From Stenotrophomonas maltophilia (GTDB lineage Bacteria > Pseudomonadota > Gammaproteobacteria > Xanthomonadales > Xanthomonadaceae), in contig NZ_RAUX01000005.1 in assembly GCF_013464485.1 (NCBI RefSeq), positions 34,184-98,183 of the forward strand: DNA of 64,000 nt, written 5' to 3'. The notes below the pieces were generated by a model that searched no databases, had not been told where the DNA came from, and worked only from the letters and a program-made list of their open reading frames with translations. Both the position numbers and the translations under genes were made by a program. Below are positions 32,952 to 40,192 of the stretch, piece after piece (position 1 is the stretch's first letter; each line of letters starts with the position of its first letter).

Positions 32952-33517
32952 TGGAGCTCCCAATGCTGCCCCTGCCGGACCTCATGGCTGCCAAGAAGAC
33001 CCCCGCCAAGAACGCCGTTGCCAAAGCCCGCAAAGACCTGTCCAAAGCCGCGAAAGTGGTCCACGCCAAGCCGCAACGCACGTATGCGCCGCTCATTGAT
33101 CTGGACCAGTTTTCCGAGGAGCAGCTGGCAGAGCTGATGGTGGCTGCAGGGGACGCGCCTGGGCGCAAGACCTATTTCGACTACAGCGAAGAGCAGCCCT
33201 TTATCCGGTCGGGGAAGAAGGTGTATCTCGAAGTGGGGCGTGGTAGCCAGATGTTTGACTATCGAGACGCCCAGGGCGTCAGGACCGAGAGAACGATGGT
33301 GACCGTGCCGCCCAAGCTCCGCGATCAGCTCCAGGATTTGACGGGAGAAGAGAGCCCGGTGATCACCACTGCGATCATCGCCTTGGCGTCCTGGGCCTGC
33401 CAGGAACTAAAAAGGAGCAAGCGGCGCTTGGTGGTGGCGACGGCGACCGACGACCTGGATCCGGTGCGGAAGCAGGTCCGGAAGGCACTCGTAGGCCAAG
33501 CCAGGAGGGCTCGTTAG
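32948..33517 (+). CDS. Putative ParB-like partner with Lys-rich N-terminus
   Basis: 189 residues. The ATG overlaps the parA stop. The N-terminal ~45 residues are Lys/Ala-rich (AAKKTPAKNAVAKARKDLSK). The C-terminal part reads as an RHH-type domain (ERTMVTVPPKLRDQLQDLTG; ITTAIIALASWACQELKRSK). Short ParA proteins usually pair with an RHH centromere-binding protein encoded just downstream, which is the basis for the call. Confidence 0.6.
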   Translation: MMELPMLPLPDLMAAKKTPAKNAVAKARKDLSKAAKVVHAKPQRTYAPLIDLDQFSEEQLAELMVAAGDAPGRKTYFDYSEEQPFIRSGKKVYLEVGRGSQMFDYRDAQGVRTERTMVTVPPKLRDQLQDLTGEESPVITTAIIALASWACQELKRSKRRLVVATATDDLDPVRKQVRKALVGQARRAR

Positions 33518-33520
33518 TCC

Positions 33521-34027
33521 ATGGCTGAAATCCAAAGCGGCGGATGCTTCCACCACGTCATCGTGTTGCTCAAGGGAAGTGACAAAAAGAGGGCCTTGTT
33601 CACCGATTTGACGGCGGCTGAGCTAAAGCGGCGCTTTGTCAGGCCATACAAGCAGGGGAAGCCGGTGTTGCTGCCGGACAACTCGGTTGTCCAAACGCGG
33701 GACATCACTTGGACCACTATACGAGCCACTGTCGACGCCGCCGCGCCCACTTTGGAGGCGCTGGCAGAGGCGAGTCGCCGCAATACAGATGAGCTCAACC
33801 GAGGTGGCGGAGTGGTGTTCCTGGGGCGCTTCGCTTGGGGCGACGAAGATTTGGAAGAGGAGGGCGATGATGTCACCTCGCGCTACATCCAAGCGCCGCC
33901 TGGGGAAGACAGTCTCTATCGGAGATTGGGTTCTTGGCTGGCGGACAACCTAGGCAAGGCCGCCGTAGGACTTCTGTTGGCCGTTGCTTCGGCGGTGGTG
34001 CTGACTTGGTTGGGATTGAAAAAGTAG
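33521..34027 (+). CDS. Tail-anchored membrane protein of unknown function
   Basis: 168 residues, starting three bases after the previous stop. About 135 soluble residues (HHVIVLLKGSDKKRALFTDL; DITWTTIRATVDAAAPTLEA) are followed by one C-terminal TM helix (AVGLLLAVASAVVLTWLGL). It may be co-transcribed with the partition genes. No family recognised. Confidence 0.6.
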   Translation: MAEIQSGGCFHHVIVLLKGSDKKRALFTDLTAAELKRRFVRPYKQGKPVLLPDNSVVQTRDITWTTIRATVDAAAPTLEALAEASRRNTDELNRGGGVVFLGRFAWGDEDLEEEGDDVTSRYIQAPPGEDSLYRRLGSWLADNLGKAAVGLLLAVASAVVLTWLGLKK

Positions 34028-34173
34028 GGCAGGGCAGATGCTCGGTTGATTCAGTGGAACATAGCCCGGTGGTCCCATGTCTGGACTAGGCTTTCCCCGA
34101 GAGCCGAGTAGTTCCCAGATGCCCTCCGGAGGGACAAACCAGCCCCAAGCAATGCCGGAGCAATCGCGGTCTG

Positions 34174-34494
34174 TCACCCCGCGAACCTCGTCCAAGCGTA
34201 GCCATGCGCAGTGAGCCGCCGTTCTGCGATCGCCAGAAGATCTTCATCGAAGAACGTGCGCCATTCGGTCTGCACGATGATGGCCTCACAGGTCAGGTCC
34301 ATTCGGCCCGCGAGCAGCAGCTCGTTGAACCCGTCAGAGGGCTTAGCGCTCGCGACGATGTCCTTTACCGTTTGAAACGGTCCCTTGCTGCGGATCATCG
34401 CTACGAATCGGTTTGGGTGATAGTTGAATGCCTTGGCTTGGTCCACAGCTTCGAGAAGCACCTGTTCGAACTTCGCTTCCTGTTTGCTGTCCAT
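34174..34494 (-). CDS. Small conserved hypothetical protein
   Basis: 106 residues. The sequence FQTVKDIVASAKPSDGFNEL followed by GRMDLTCEAIIVQTEWRTFF and a final AERRLTAHGYAW matches a short conserved domain I have seen in many bacterial hypothetical proteins (gRLDLT.E....W..lF...el..A..RL...gY). Function unknown. It lies alone on the minus strand. Confidence 0.65.
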   Translation of the reverse strand: MDSKQEAKFEQVLLEAVDQAKAFNYHPNRFVAMIRSKGPFQTVKDIVASAKPSDGFNELLLAGRMDLTCEAIIVQTEWRTFFDEDLLAIAERRLTAHGYAWTRFAG

Positions 34495-34714
34495 CCAATC
34501 TCCATCTCAAAAGGGTGATGCGTTCAATCTTAGCCGAACCGTTGATGGCGCCTAGCGTTAAGACGCCAGGAGAGGAGCTTTCGACGGGCGCGTCAACGCA
34601 CACGTTCGCCGGACTTGGTCGGTCGACGCCTAAGCACACCTGCTAATCGACCACGCAGCTGCGGCATTTTTTGGCTTCGGTCGAGCTGCTGGGATAGGCA
34701 TCCAGCTAGCCAGG
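34495..34714. other. Non-coding stretch
   Basis: No gene recognised between the small minus-strand protein and the decayed RHH copy. Short frames here lack any family pattern. Confidence 0.4.
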
Positions 34715-34789
34715 CATTGAAGGGCCGGCGGGATCGGGCTGGGCGGGGCGAAGAGGCGGTTGATAGACCGCTTTCTGAAGCAGAGCCAA
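34715..34789 (+). pseudogene. Decayed third copy of the tandem-RHH gene (3' end only)
   Basis: The frame from 34733 reads IGLGGAKRRLIDRFLKQSQ, matching the C-terminus of the protein at 35814 (ISLGEAMRQLVDRCLEQSR). The upstream frame is interrupted by stops. A hairpin with GTCGCCTTTTTTATGC follows, as after the intact copy at 36200. It is a remnant left by duplication of the gene-plus-cassette unit. Confidence 0.65.
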
Positions 34790-34914
34790 TGTGGCGCGGA
34801 ACTGGAGGGTGAGGGTAAGACGGCGGTCCAATGTCGCCTTTTTATGCATGGTGTATGGGGGTGTGGGAATGAAGCGGCGGCCTTGGTGGAACCTTGGGCC
34901 AAGTCCCATTCACT

Positions 34915-35155
34915 TTCCTGGAGGACGCCTTTAGGGCGCGGTGCCGCCGAGTTCTTTTGAGCTCTTGAAGAGGAAGGCAACGTCAAAGGCGGCTAGAGCA
35001 AAAGCGACGTGGAGAAAAGGCGGGGTGGGCCTCGGCTTCCGCCGGGCCCGGCGCTTGGCTGGAAATGTGAGGAGTTTCAGGGTTTCGTGTTTTCTGTGGT
35101 TGCCCGTCAGTTCTACACTTTAGTCAAATAAATGTGTTGTTTTCGGGTTTACATT
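34915..35155 (+). repeat. Intergenic cassette, copy C
   Basis: The left GC-rich part is degraded (GGGCGCGGTGCCGCCGAGTT), followed by the A-rich stretch, CTCGGCTTCCGCCGGGCCCG, GCGCTTGGCTGGAAATGTGA, and TTTAGTCAAA at 35119-35128 with AATAAATGTGTTG. It ends in the promoter listed next. Confidence 0.85.
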
Positions 35156-35175
35156 TTTCTGGCCTGTCGTAACTT
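35119..35175 (+). promoter_or_regulatory. Promoter C with upstream TTTAGTCAAA site
   Basis: TTTACA at 35148-35153, 16 bases, TAACTT at 35170-35175, with TTTAGTCAAATAAATGTGTT immediately upstream. The region is nearly identical to promoter D at 36563-36619, which supports conserved function. Confidence 0.6.
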
Positions 35176-35224
35176 GGATTTGTAGGGGGGGCAATACCGC
35201 CGTCCCTTTTGAATCGAGGTTCTT

Positions 35225-35821
35225 ATGAGTGATGTTACTGTTGTTGTTGAGGGTGGCTTTATCTATGTCCGTTCGCCTTGGAACGCGGATTTCGTTAAGG
35301 AAGCCAAAGAGGACTTCAGCGGGAAGTTCGTTAATGGGCAGTGGGTATTCGACATTCACAACGAGAAGCGCGTTCGTGAGGCGCTGATGGAGAACTACGG
35401 TTGTGACGGCATCACGACTGACACCTGCACGGTCCGCGTGACCCTGGATGCAGATGACGATAGCTCTTGTGGCCCCATCACCGTTTGCGGTCGATCCATT
35501 GCCCGTGCGCGTGGGCGCGACAGTGGCGCCACCCTGTCCCCGGGTATCGTGATCATCGAGGGGGGCTTCACCTCGGGCGGATCGGTCAAGAACTGGACCA
35601 CTAAGGTTAAGAACGGGCACGCCGTTGTTCTGATCCGGGACTTCCCGGGTGTTGTTGCTCGCAGGCTGGTAGCGAAAGGTAAAGAGTGGATCAGCATCGA
35701 GCAGGGAGTGCCGAGCATCAACCGCGACGAGCTGGAACAGGAGCGCAGCCGCCTGCTGACTCGCCTAGCAGAAATCGAGAAGCTCATCCCAGCCGTCCAA
35801 GCCGAGCAGTTCAGTGCCTAG
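35225..35821 (+). CDS. Two-part hypothetical protein with a C-terminal coiled coil
   Basis: 198 residues. The N-terminal part (VVVEGGFIYVRSPWNADFVK; FVNGQWVFDIHNEKRVREAL) looks like a small beta-alpha domain of the type found in some helicase-associated proteins. The middle is beta-rich, and the C-terminus is a short coiled coil (DELEQERSRLLTRLAEIEKL). It is transcribed from promoter C and overlaps the RHH paralogue by eight bases. Confidence 0.6.
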   Translation: MSDVTVVVEGGFIYVRSPWNADFVKEAKEDFSGKFVNGQWVFDIHNEKRVREALMENYGCDGITTDTCTVRVTLDADDDSSCGPITVCGRSIARARGRDSGATLSPGIVIIEGGFTSGGSVKNWTTKVKNGHAVVLIRDFPGVVARRLVAKGKEWISIEQGVPSINRDELEQERSRLLTRLAEIEKLIPAVQAEQFSA

Positions 35822-36170
35822 GTCCTACGCCATTTCTCCCAAGCAACCGGCCCCGCGCCGGTTGCCCACAGTGCGTATCGCCGCGGACAAGGCCGCCCAG
35901 TTCCGGGCTCTGGCTCGCCAACGGGGGGGCACGGCCAGCGGTGCATTGGCTGCCCTGGTGGCCGCTCATGCCGACATCCGCCAGCCGTTCGCGCCCCGAG
36001 TCCGTGCCAAGCATGGGCCGGATGGGAAGCGTTACGGCGCGATTTTGCCGGACCCGAAGGTGAGCGAAGAGGTGGCCGAGGGCCTGGTGCGGGATGCCCG
36101 AACGGCGGGGATCTCGCTGGGCGAGGCGATGCGGCAACTGGTGGATCGGTGCCTGGAGCAGAGCCGGTGA
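35814..36170 (+). CDS. Tandem ribbon-helix-helix-like protein, paralogue 2
   Basis: 118 residues from a GTG overlapping the previous stop. Unit 1: LPTVRIAADKAAQFRALARQ then GTASGALAALVAAH. Unit 2: YGAILPDPKVSEEVAEGLVR then AGISLGEAMRQLVDRCLEQS. Shared with the protein at 24403 are the linker IR(Q/E)PF(A/S)PR, the position of both units and the downstream cassette. A beta strand followed by two helices, twice, suggests a pseudo-dimeric RHH DNA-binding protein. Confidence 0.65.
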   Translation: MPRSYAISPKQPAPRRLPTVRIAADKAAQFRALARQRGGTASGALAALVAAHADIRQPFAPRVRAKHGPDGKRYGAILPDPKVSEEVAEGLVRDARTAGISLGEAMRQLVDRCLEQSR

Positions 36171-36314
36171 GTCGGGGAGCCAAGGGGGAGGGGAAACGGC
36201 GGCTCAAGGGTCGCCTTTTTTATGCCCGGGGGTTGGGAAGGGTTGGGATGAAAAGGGGCAGGTGCCCCTTTGCTGAGGGCTGGGTTTTCGGATTCGTGGG
36301 AAGGTAGAGCGGTG

Positions 36315-36560
36315 GCTGGGGCGGAAGCCCCGGCCCATGTCCTAACCTCCCCGGAGGGGGCTTTTCAGGCGCGGCCCGGGGCCGCGTTGTTTTAAGAGCA
36401 AAAGCGGCCAGAGCAAAGAGCCGGCGGCTGCTCGCCGCCGAGTCTTGGTAGAAAAGGCGGGAAGGGCCGTGGCTTCCGCCAGGCCTGCGCCTTGCTGGGA
36501 CGTTGAAATGTGAGCCGGTTCAAAGGTTATTTAAATCTGCTTTTCGCCCGTCATATTTAC
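36315..36560 (+). repeat. Intergenic cassette, copy D
   Basis: It has GGGGCGGAAGCCCCGGCCC, CTCCCCGGAGGGGGCTTTTC, CGCGGCCCGGGGCCGCGTTG, a short A-rich stretch with an inserted CGGCGGCTGCTCGCCGCCG hairpin (shared with region F), GTGGCTTCCGCCAGGCCTGC and TTGAAATGTGAGCCGGTTCA. The TTTAGTCAAA site follows at 36563. Confidence 0.85.
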
Positions 36561-36562
36561 AC

Positions 36563-36619
36563 TTTAGTCAAATAAATGTGTTGTTTTCGGGTTTGCATTT
36601 TTGGGGTCTGTCGTAATCT
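36563..36619 (+). promoter_or_regulatory. Promoter D with upstream TTTAGTCAAA site
   Basis: TTTAGTCAAA at 36563-36572, then TTTGCA at 36592-36597, 16 bases, and TAATCT at 36614-36619. Closely matches promoter C over about 60 bp. Confidence 0.6.
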
Positions 36620-36668
36620 GGATTCGTGGGGAGGCAATACCGCTGACCTAAAATAAAAGGTAAACATC

Positions 36669-36974
36669 ATGAATATCCAAAAATCTAACGTGAGTAAGCA
36701 AGACTTGTCGAAGGCTGCGCTTGTTGTGGGAATGGTGGTCCACTCCACGCGCCATTCGCAGATCAAAGCCGACATGCGGAAAGGCCATTTTCAGCGCAAC
36801 TTGAGTGAGTGGATGCAACGCTCTGGAGCGAGCGCGTCAATCGTCTCTAAGGCTTTGAACCGTCTCTTGAAGAACCCCACGGAGTGGGATCGCGTGGGCC
36901 AATCCACCTTCCCGCTCTACAACAAGCTAGCTGCGAACGAGGCTGTCGCAGCGGTTGTTGATAACGAGGCCTAA
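36669..36974 (+). CDS. Small hypothetical protein driven by promoter D
   Basis: 101 residues (SKQDLSKAALVVGMVVHSTR; ASIVSKALNRLLKNPTEWDR). Helical and soluble with a basic centre. It could be a small DNA-binding protein, but no family is recognised. A terminator follows the gene. Confidence 0.6.
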   Translation: MNIQKSNVSKQDLSKAALVVGMVVHSTRHSQIKADMRKGHFQRNLSEWMQRSGASASIVSKALNRLLKNPTEWDRVGQSTFPLYNKLAANEAVAAVVDNEA

Positions 36975-36995
36975 GTGCGGGTGCGAAGAGAGGAG

Positions 36996-37020
36996 GGCGG
37001 CCAGGGTGCCGCCTTTCTTT
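36996..37020 (+). terminator. Terminator after the gene at 36669
   Basis: The hairpin GGCGGCCAGGGTGCCGCC is followed by TTTCTTTT, 22 bases after the stop. Confidence 0.75.
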
Positions 37021-37062
37021 TGTCTGCTCCCCCGTCACCGCCCACCCCATACGCTCCTCCCC

Positions 37063-37422
37063 ATGGATCCCCTTACCACCCCAGACGGCCGTTACCTCAT
37101 CGTCCGCGGGCGCCTCTGGCGAACCACCAACCCAGGCCTCAGTGAGCCGGAGAGGGAGCGCCTGGTCCACGAGCTGATGGACGCCCGGCGTGCCGTGAAG
37201 TCAGCAGAAGCCAACCAGGATGGGGAAGCACTCGCCGCCGCGCGGCGCGCCGTGGACAGCGCGAAAACAGGCTTGGGCGAACGTGGCCCGGTGTGGTGGA
37301 CCGATGGGGAGAGGGACTGGAACCGGTGCCTGGTGAAAAACTCGCCCTATGCAGGGTGGTTCCAGAACGTGGATACTCGCGAGACCACACCACGGAAAGG
37401 AAGTGAACATGCTGAAGGGTGA
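37063..37422 (+). CDS. Conserved hypothetical protein
   Basis: 119 residues. PDGRYLIVRGRLWRTTNPGL, RLVHELMDARRAVKSAE, GERGPVWWTDG and RCLVKNSPYAGWF form a pattern I recognise from a widespread proteobacterial family of unknown function. It overlaps the next gene by 14 bases. Confidence 0.75.
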   Translation: MDPLTTPDGRYLIVRGRLWRTTNPGLSEPERERLVHELMDARRAVKSAEANQDGEALAAARRAVDSAKTGLGERGPVWWTDGERDWNRCLVKNSPYAGWFQNVDTRETTPRKGSEHAEG

Positions 37423-37669
37423 AGCGAAGATCGATGTCCCGGTTTACAGCGATGACGAGAGAGATATTGAGCAGGGCATGGACCCTATCATGCACGGAAT
37501 CCTCATCACTCCCTCAGATCTCAAGCCCGTGCCAGGCAAGCCTGGTGTCTATGTTGCCGAGCATAAGAACCCAGACGTCACGGTGACAGTAACGGTCCAG
37601 GCGGATGGCAGCACGACCATTGAAACGGACCCCGAATCCGACATTTTCGAAAACACGTTGCATGTCTGA
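37409..37669 (+). CDS. Small hypothetical protein
   Basis: 86 residues from ATG 37409, with GGAAAGGAAG upstream, inside the end of the previous gene. Acidic and beta-rich (PGVYVAEHKNPDVTVTVTVQ). No family recognised. Probably co-expressed with the conserved protein before it. Confidence 0.55.
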   Translation: MLKGEAKIDVPVYSDDERDIEQGMDPIMHGILITPSDLKPVPGKPGVYVAEHKNPDVTVTVTVQADGSTTIETDPESDIFENTLHV

Positions 37670-37687
37670 CCAGTCCGGGGGCAGTGA

Positions 37688-38776
37688 CTACTGCTCCCGG
37701 CTCTCGGTGACCATCCGAGCCCAGTCCACGCCCAGCTGCCTCACCTCATCGCTCCACGCCCGGTATTCGTCCAGCGGCATCGGGGCCTCCAAGCCGCGTC
37801 TGACACGCTCCAGGTATTTGCTCTTTCGGGCCATCGCCTCGCGATACAGCAGCTCCGCCTCCTCCACCCGGTCAGCACGCTTGGCGGCCTGCAGCTGGGC
37901 CAGCCGGCGAACCGAATCCGGGTTCGTGGACAGCACGCGGGGGGCATGAGGCAGGGCCGGACCGCCGGTCATCGGGACGCGCTTGTGGTTGCTCACCGGG
38001 TCCATCACACGGTGGCGCCAGCACTCCCGCCAGTCGTCATCGTCCACCTGGCCATCGCCCGGCACCTCAAGCGGCACGACGATCCCATGGGCCTCAATGA
38101 GCGCCCACACGGCCCCCAGGAACGCGTCCACCGGAAGCCGCAGAAGGGTCGTCTGGCCCTCTGACAGCACCTCGCCCCCGTCCCTCATTCGTAACGCCAG
38201 CAGGGTCTCGCTCAGTGCCAAGGCATCGCCTGACCGGGAGTTCCAGCCCACCATGCACACCCTCTCCCCATCCACCTCACCCGACCACGCATAGACCTGG
38301 AAGCGGGGCCTGGCGAAACGCGCCAACAGGTGGGAGAGCAGCCGCTCACGCTTGGAGTGACGCGATAGGGGCGTGAAGTGGTTTTCAGCGTAGAGCAACG
38401 CAGAGCGCCGACGCTCCAGCAGCAGGGCCACCCGGTCAGGGTCTGCCTTCGCTCGCCATTCGGACCAGCTCACCACATCGCGCAGGCCCTTGGCAGCAGC
38501 GCAGGGACGGCAGGCAGGCACCCAGTTTTCGACAACGGAAGCTGGCCCTCCCAGTTGCGCGGGGACCAGTGGCGTAGCCGTCCAAGACTTGGGAGAGGAC
38601 AGGTCCAGTGGAGCGGAGCAGAAGGCGCAGGCGCTGCCGAACTCGGCCAAAACAGCCTTGCGTTGCCACCCGTTGGCCTTGCCTTCCAGCGGGGCATCGG
38701 CTCGGGCAATGGCATCCAAGAAGGGGGTCAGCTCACGCACGGAACACCCCCCAGCCGTTCTGCGTAGGCCGAGCAC
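37688..38776 (-). CDS. HNH-like zinc-finger protein lacking the catalytic His
   Basis: 362 residues. CAFC near residue 53 and ENWVPACRPCAAAKGLRD near 86 form the zinc pair and following helix of an HNH domain. The central strand reads TATPLVPAQLGG, where DH or EH would be expected, so the catalytic His appears to be missing. The remaining ~250 residues are helical with Arg/Glu-rich segments (LAQLQAAKRADRVEEAELLY). It is either an inactive nuclease used for DNA binding or a divergent nuclease. Its start lies beside the iteron-like array. Confidence 0.65.
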   Translation of the reverse strand: MLGLRRTAGGCSVRELTPFLDAIARADAPLEGKANGWQRKAVLAEFGSACAFCSAPLDLSSPKSWTATPLVPAQLGGPASVVENWVPACRPCAAAKGLRDVVSWSEWRAKADPDRVALLLERRRSALLYAENHFTPLSRHSKRERLLSHLLARFARPRFQVYAWSGEVDGERVCMVGWNSRSGDALALSETLLALRMRDGGEVLSEGQTTLLRLPVDAFLGAVWALIEAHGIVVPLEVPGDGQVDDDDWRECWRHRVMDPVSNHKRVPMTGGPALPHAPRVLSTNPDSVRRLAQLQAAKRADRVEEAELLYREAMARKSKYLERVRRGLEAPMPLDEYRAWSDEVRQLGVDWARMVTESREQ

Positions 38777-38826
38777 CTGGATCGCAGAACGGGGGCAGTG
38801 GGGCGTTGCAGGAGCCTGAAAAAGAT

Positions 38827-39174
38827 TTGACTAAAACGCTATGCCGAGCCTGTCGAACCTCCCCAGCTACCGCCGATCCCAAACCCATAACCTGCTTGCC
38901 CGATCTATTCCCAGCCCAGCACTGGACCCCCAGCCGCTGATCGAAGGCCGGGGGACAGCGAACGAGGGCAAGGTCAGACGGCTTGACTAAAACGGATGGG
39001 GTCAGTGTTTCCAGGGTATGCGAACCGAGCGCGAGAACCCCCGCACTCGACCATCCAAACCCCCAAGCAGAGTTGACTAAAACGGATGGAGACAGGGCTT
39101 TCGGAACACCCGGGCAGCGTGACTGAACCCAACCACTCACGCGATCCCATGCTGGCCTCCGCTTGACTAAAACG
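38827..39174 (+). repeat. Four-copy TTGACTAAAACG array (iteron-like)
   Basis: Copies start at 38827, 38983, 39073 and 39163. The last three are exactly 90 bp apart and share the longer core TTGACTAAAACGGA followed by a G-rich GACAGG/GTCAG element. The spacing between copies 1 and 2 is 156 bp. The sequence between copies is not repeated, so this is not CRISPR. Periodicity near a whole number of helical turns suggests protein-binding sites, for replication or regulation. Confidence 0.7.
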
Positions 39175-39244
39175 GACAGGGACAGGTCGCGGGAGTGGGG
39201 AAAACGGCGGTCCCGGATTTCTAAGGCAAGGGGTGCGGAGTCGG

Positions 39245-39289
39245 TGGGGAGGTGGGGAGCTGGCTGGGTGGGGAGGGAGGCTGCGGGGG
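39245..39289 (+). other. G-tract cluster, potential G-quadruplex
   Basis: Four or more runs of three to four G with short loops (GGTGGGGAGGTGGGGAGC, then GGGTGGGGAGGG) on the plus strand, between the iteron-like array and the candidate oriT. Confidence 0.45.
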
Positions 39290-39359
39290 CTGGCGAAAAC
39301 TTTTTTGAGCGGCTGGGCGTGGCGGGAGTGAGGGGCATAGGGGGCTCCGGTTGGGTTGA

Positions 39360-39732
39360 GGATTGGGGCTTTACTTAACTTCTACCGGGGAAAAGCGGAA
39401 GGGCAAGAGCGGGGGAGCAAAAACTTGGGGAGGACTGCGGGGGAAGAGGTTGGCTGCCCATTCACCGTTCAAGGTTTTCCGAAGGGTGAAGGGAGTAGGC
39501 CATACACAAGTCGCACTGAAGTGTTTTTCCGGCTTGGCTAGAAACGCTGCGCCTTTCCACCCGTCCAGGCCTTGCTGCGCCTTGTTTTCAGTCTTGGCTA
39601 ACAACTTGGCCAACCGTTCGGCTGAAAAATGGCCGGAACCCCAGAAAAACAGAAGAAAAACGGCTTAGCCCACTTGCGCTTCTTAAATCCTTTGCTAATC
39701 CATGGGTGTGGATTTTCATTGCAGGGGGTTAA
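39360..39732 (+). other. Candidate oriT region with F-like nic sequence
   Basis: Non-coding, relatively AT-rich DNA directly before an RHH gene. AATCCA-TGGGTG-TGGATT at 39697-39714 is an inverted repeat, and it contains GGGTGTGG (39704-39711), matching the core around the nic of F-type MOBF origins (GGGTGT/GG). The right end is followed by ATTTTCATT. oriT next to a small RHH relaxosome gene is the standard layout for MOBF systems, and a MOBF relaxase is encoded 10 kb downstream. Confidence 0.5.
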
Positions 39733-40158
39733 GTGGGTCGTCCGTCGCTTCTAACCAAATCTTTCAGCATCGCTCCCGATGAGTTGGAGAGCGCGCGGTA
39801 TTGCGCGAAAGAACAAGGCGTTTCCTTGAACAAGTATTTGCGCCTGGCGGTCCTGGAGAAAAACCGGGGCGTGGTTCAGGGGCTTGAAGCGTCCGATGCG
39901 TTGGGCGACATCCGAGCCACGGTCCGCGAATCCGAAACGCGGAATGCCCTTGCCCTAGAAAGCGCGCTGGCGGACTTGCGAGCAGAGCAGAGCGCGGCGC
40001 TCCAGGCCAATGAAGAACTGGTGGTGAAAACCCTTCAAGCGTTTTCCCAGTTCCTGGCGCAGCAAGAACCCGACGCCGAAACCCTCTCCAAGCAACCGGC
40101 TGCCGAACCCAGTCGAGCTTCTGCTGCTACCTCGGCGTTCCTGCCTCCAAAACTCTAA
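39733..40158 (+). CDS. RHH relaxosome-accessory-like protein
   Basis: 141 residues from a GTG with AGGGGG upstream. The N-terminal ~45 residues (SLLTKSFSIAPDELESARYC; SLNKYLRLAVLEK) fit an RHH DNA-binding domain. A helical, charged C-terminal half (ALALESALADLRAEQSAALQ) could oligomerise. The position beside the candidate oriT parallels TrwA and TraY, so it is a probable oriT-binding protein and first gene of the transfer block. Confidence 0.65.
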   Translation: MGRPSLLTKSFSIAPDELESARYCAKEQGVSLNKYLRLAVLEKNRGVVQGLEASDALGDIRATVRESETRNALALESALADLRAEQSAALQANEELVVKTLQAFSQFLAQQEPDAETLSKQPAAEPSRASAATSAFLPPKL

Positions 40159-40192
40159 CCCTTTCCCCACTACCTCATAAGGAGGCATACCC

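Noticed and set aside
34760-34960. Intact 66-residue protein containing RLIDRFLKQSQ
   Set aside because: Only the first ~10 residues match the RHH paralogue; the rest reads through the terminator and cassette C, so it is a remnant.
38827-39174. CRISPR-like array
   Set aside because: Repeats are only about 14 bp, spacers are 76 and 142 bp, and no cas genes are present.
38733-39338. Minus-strand 201-residue open frame with repeated SVLVK segments
   Set aside because: The protein repeats arise from the TTGACTAAAACG array, whose spacing happens to be a multiple of three. The rest is low-complexity, and there is no ribosome site or homology pattern.
39363-39668. 101-residue open frame before the RHH gene
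   Set aside because: Covers the AT-rich oriT candidate; no ribosome site and no protein pattern.
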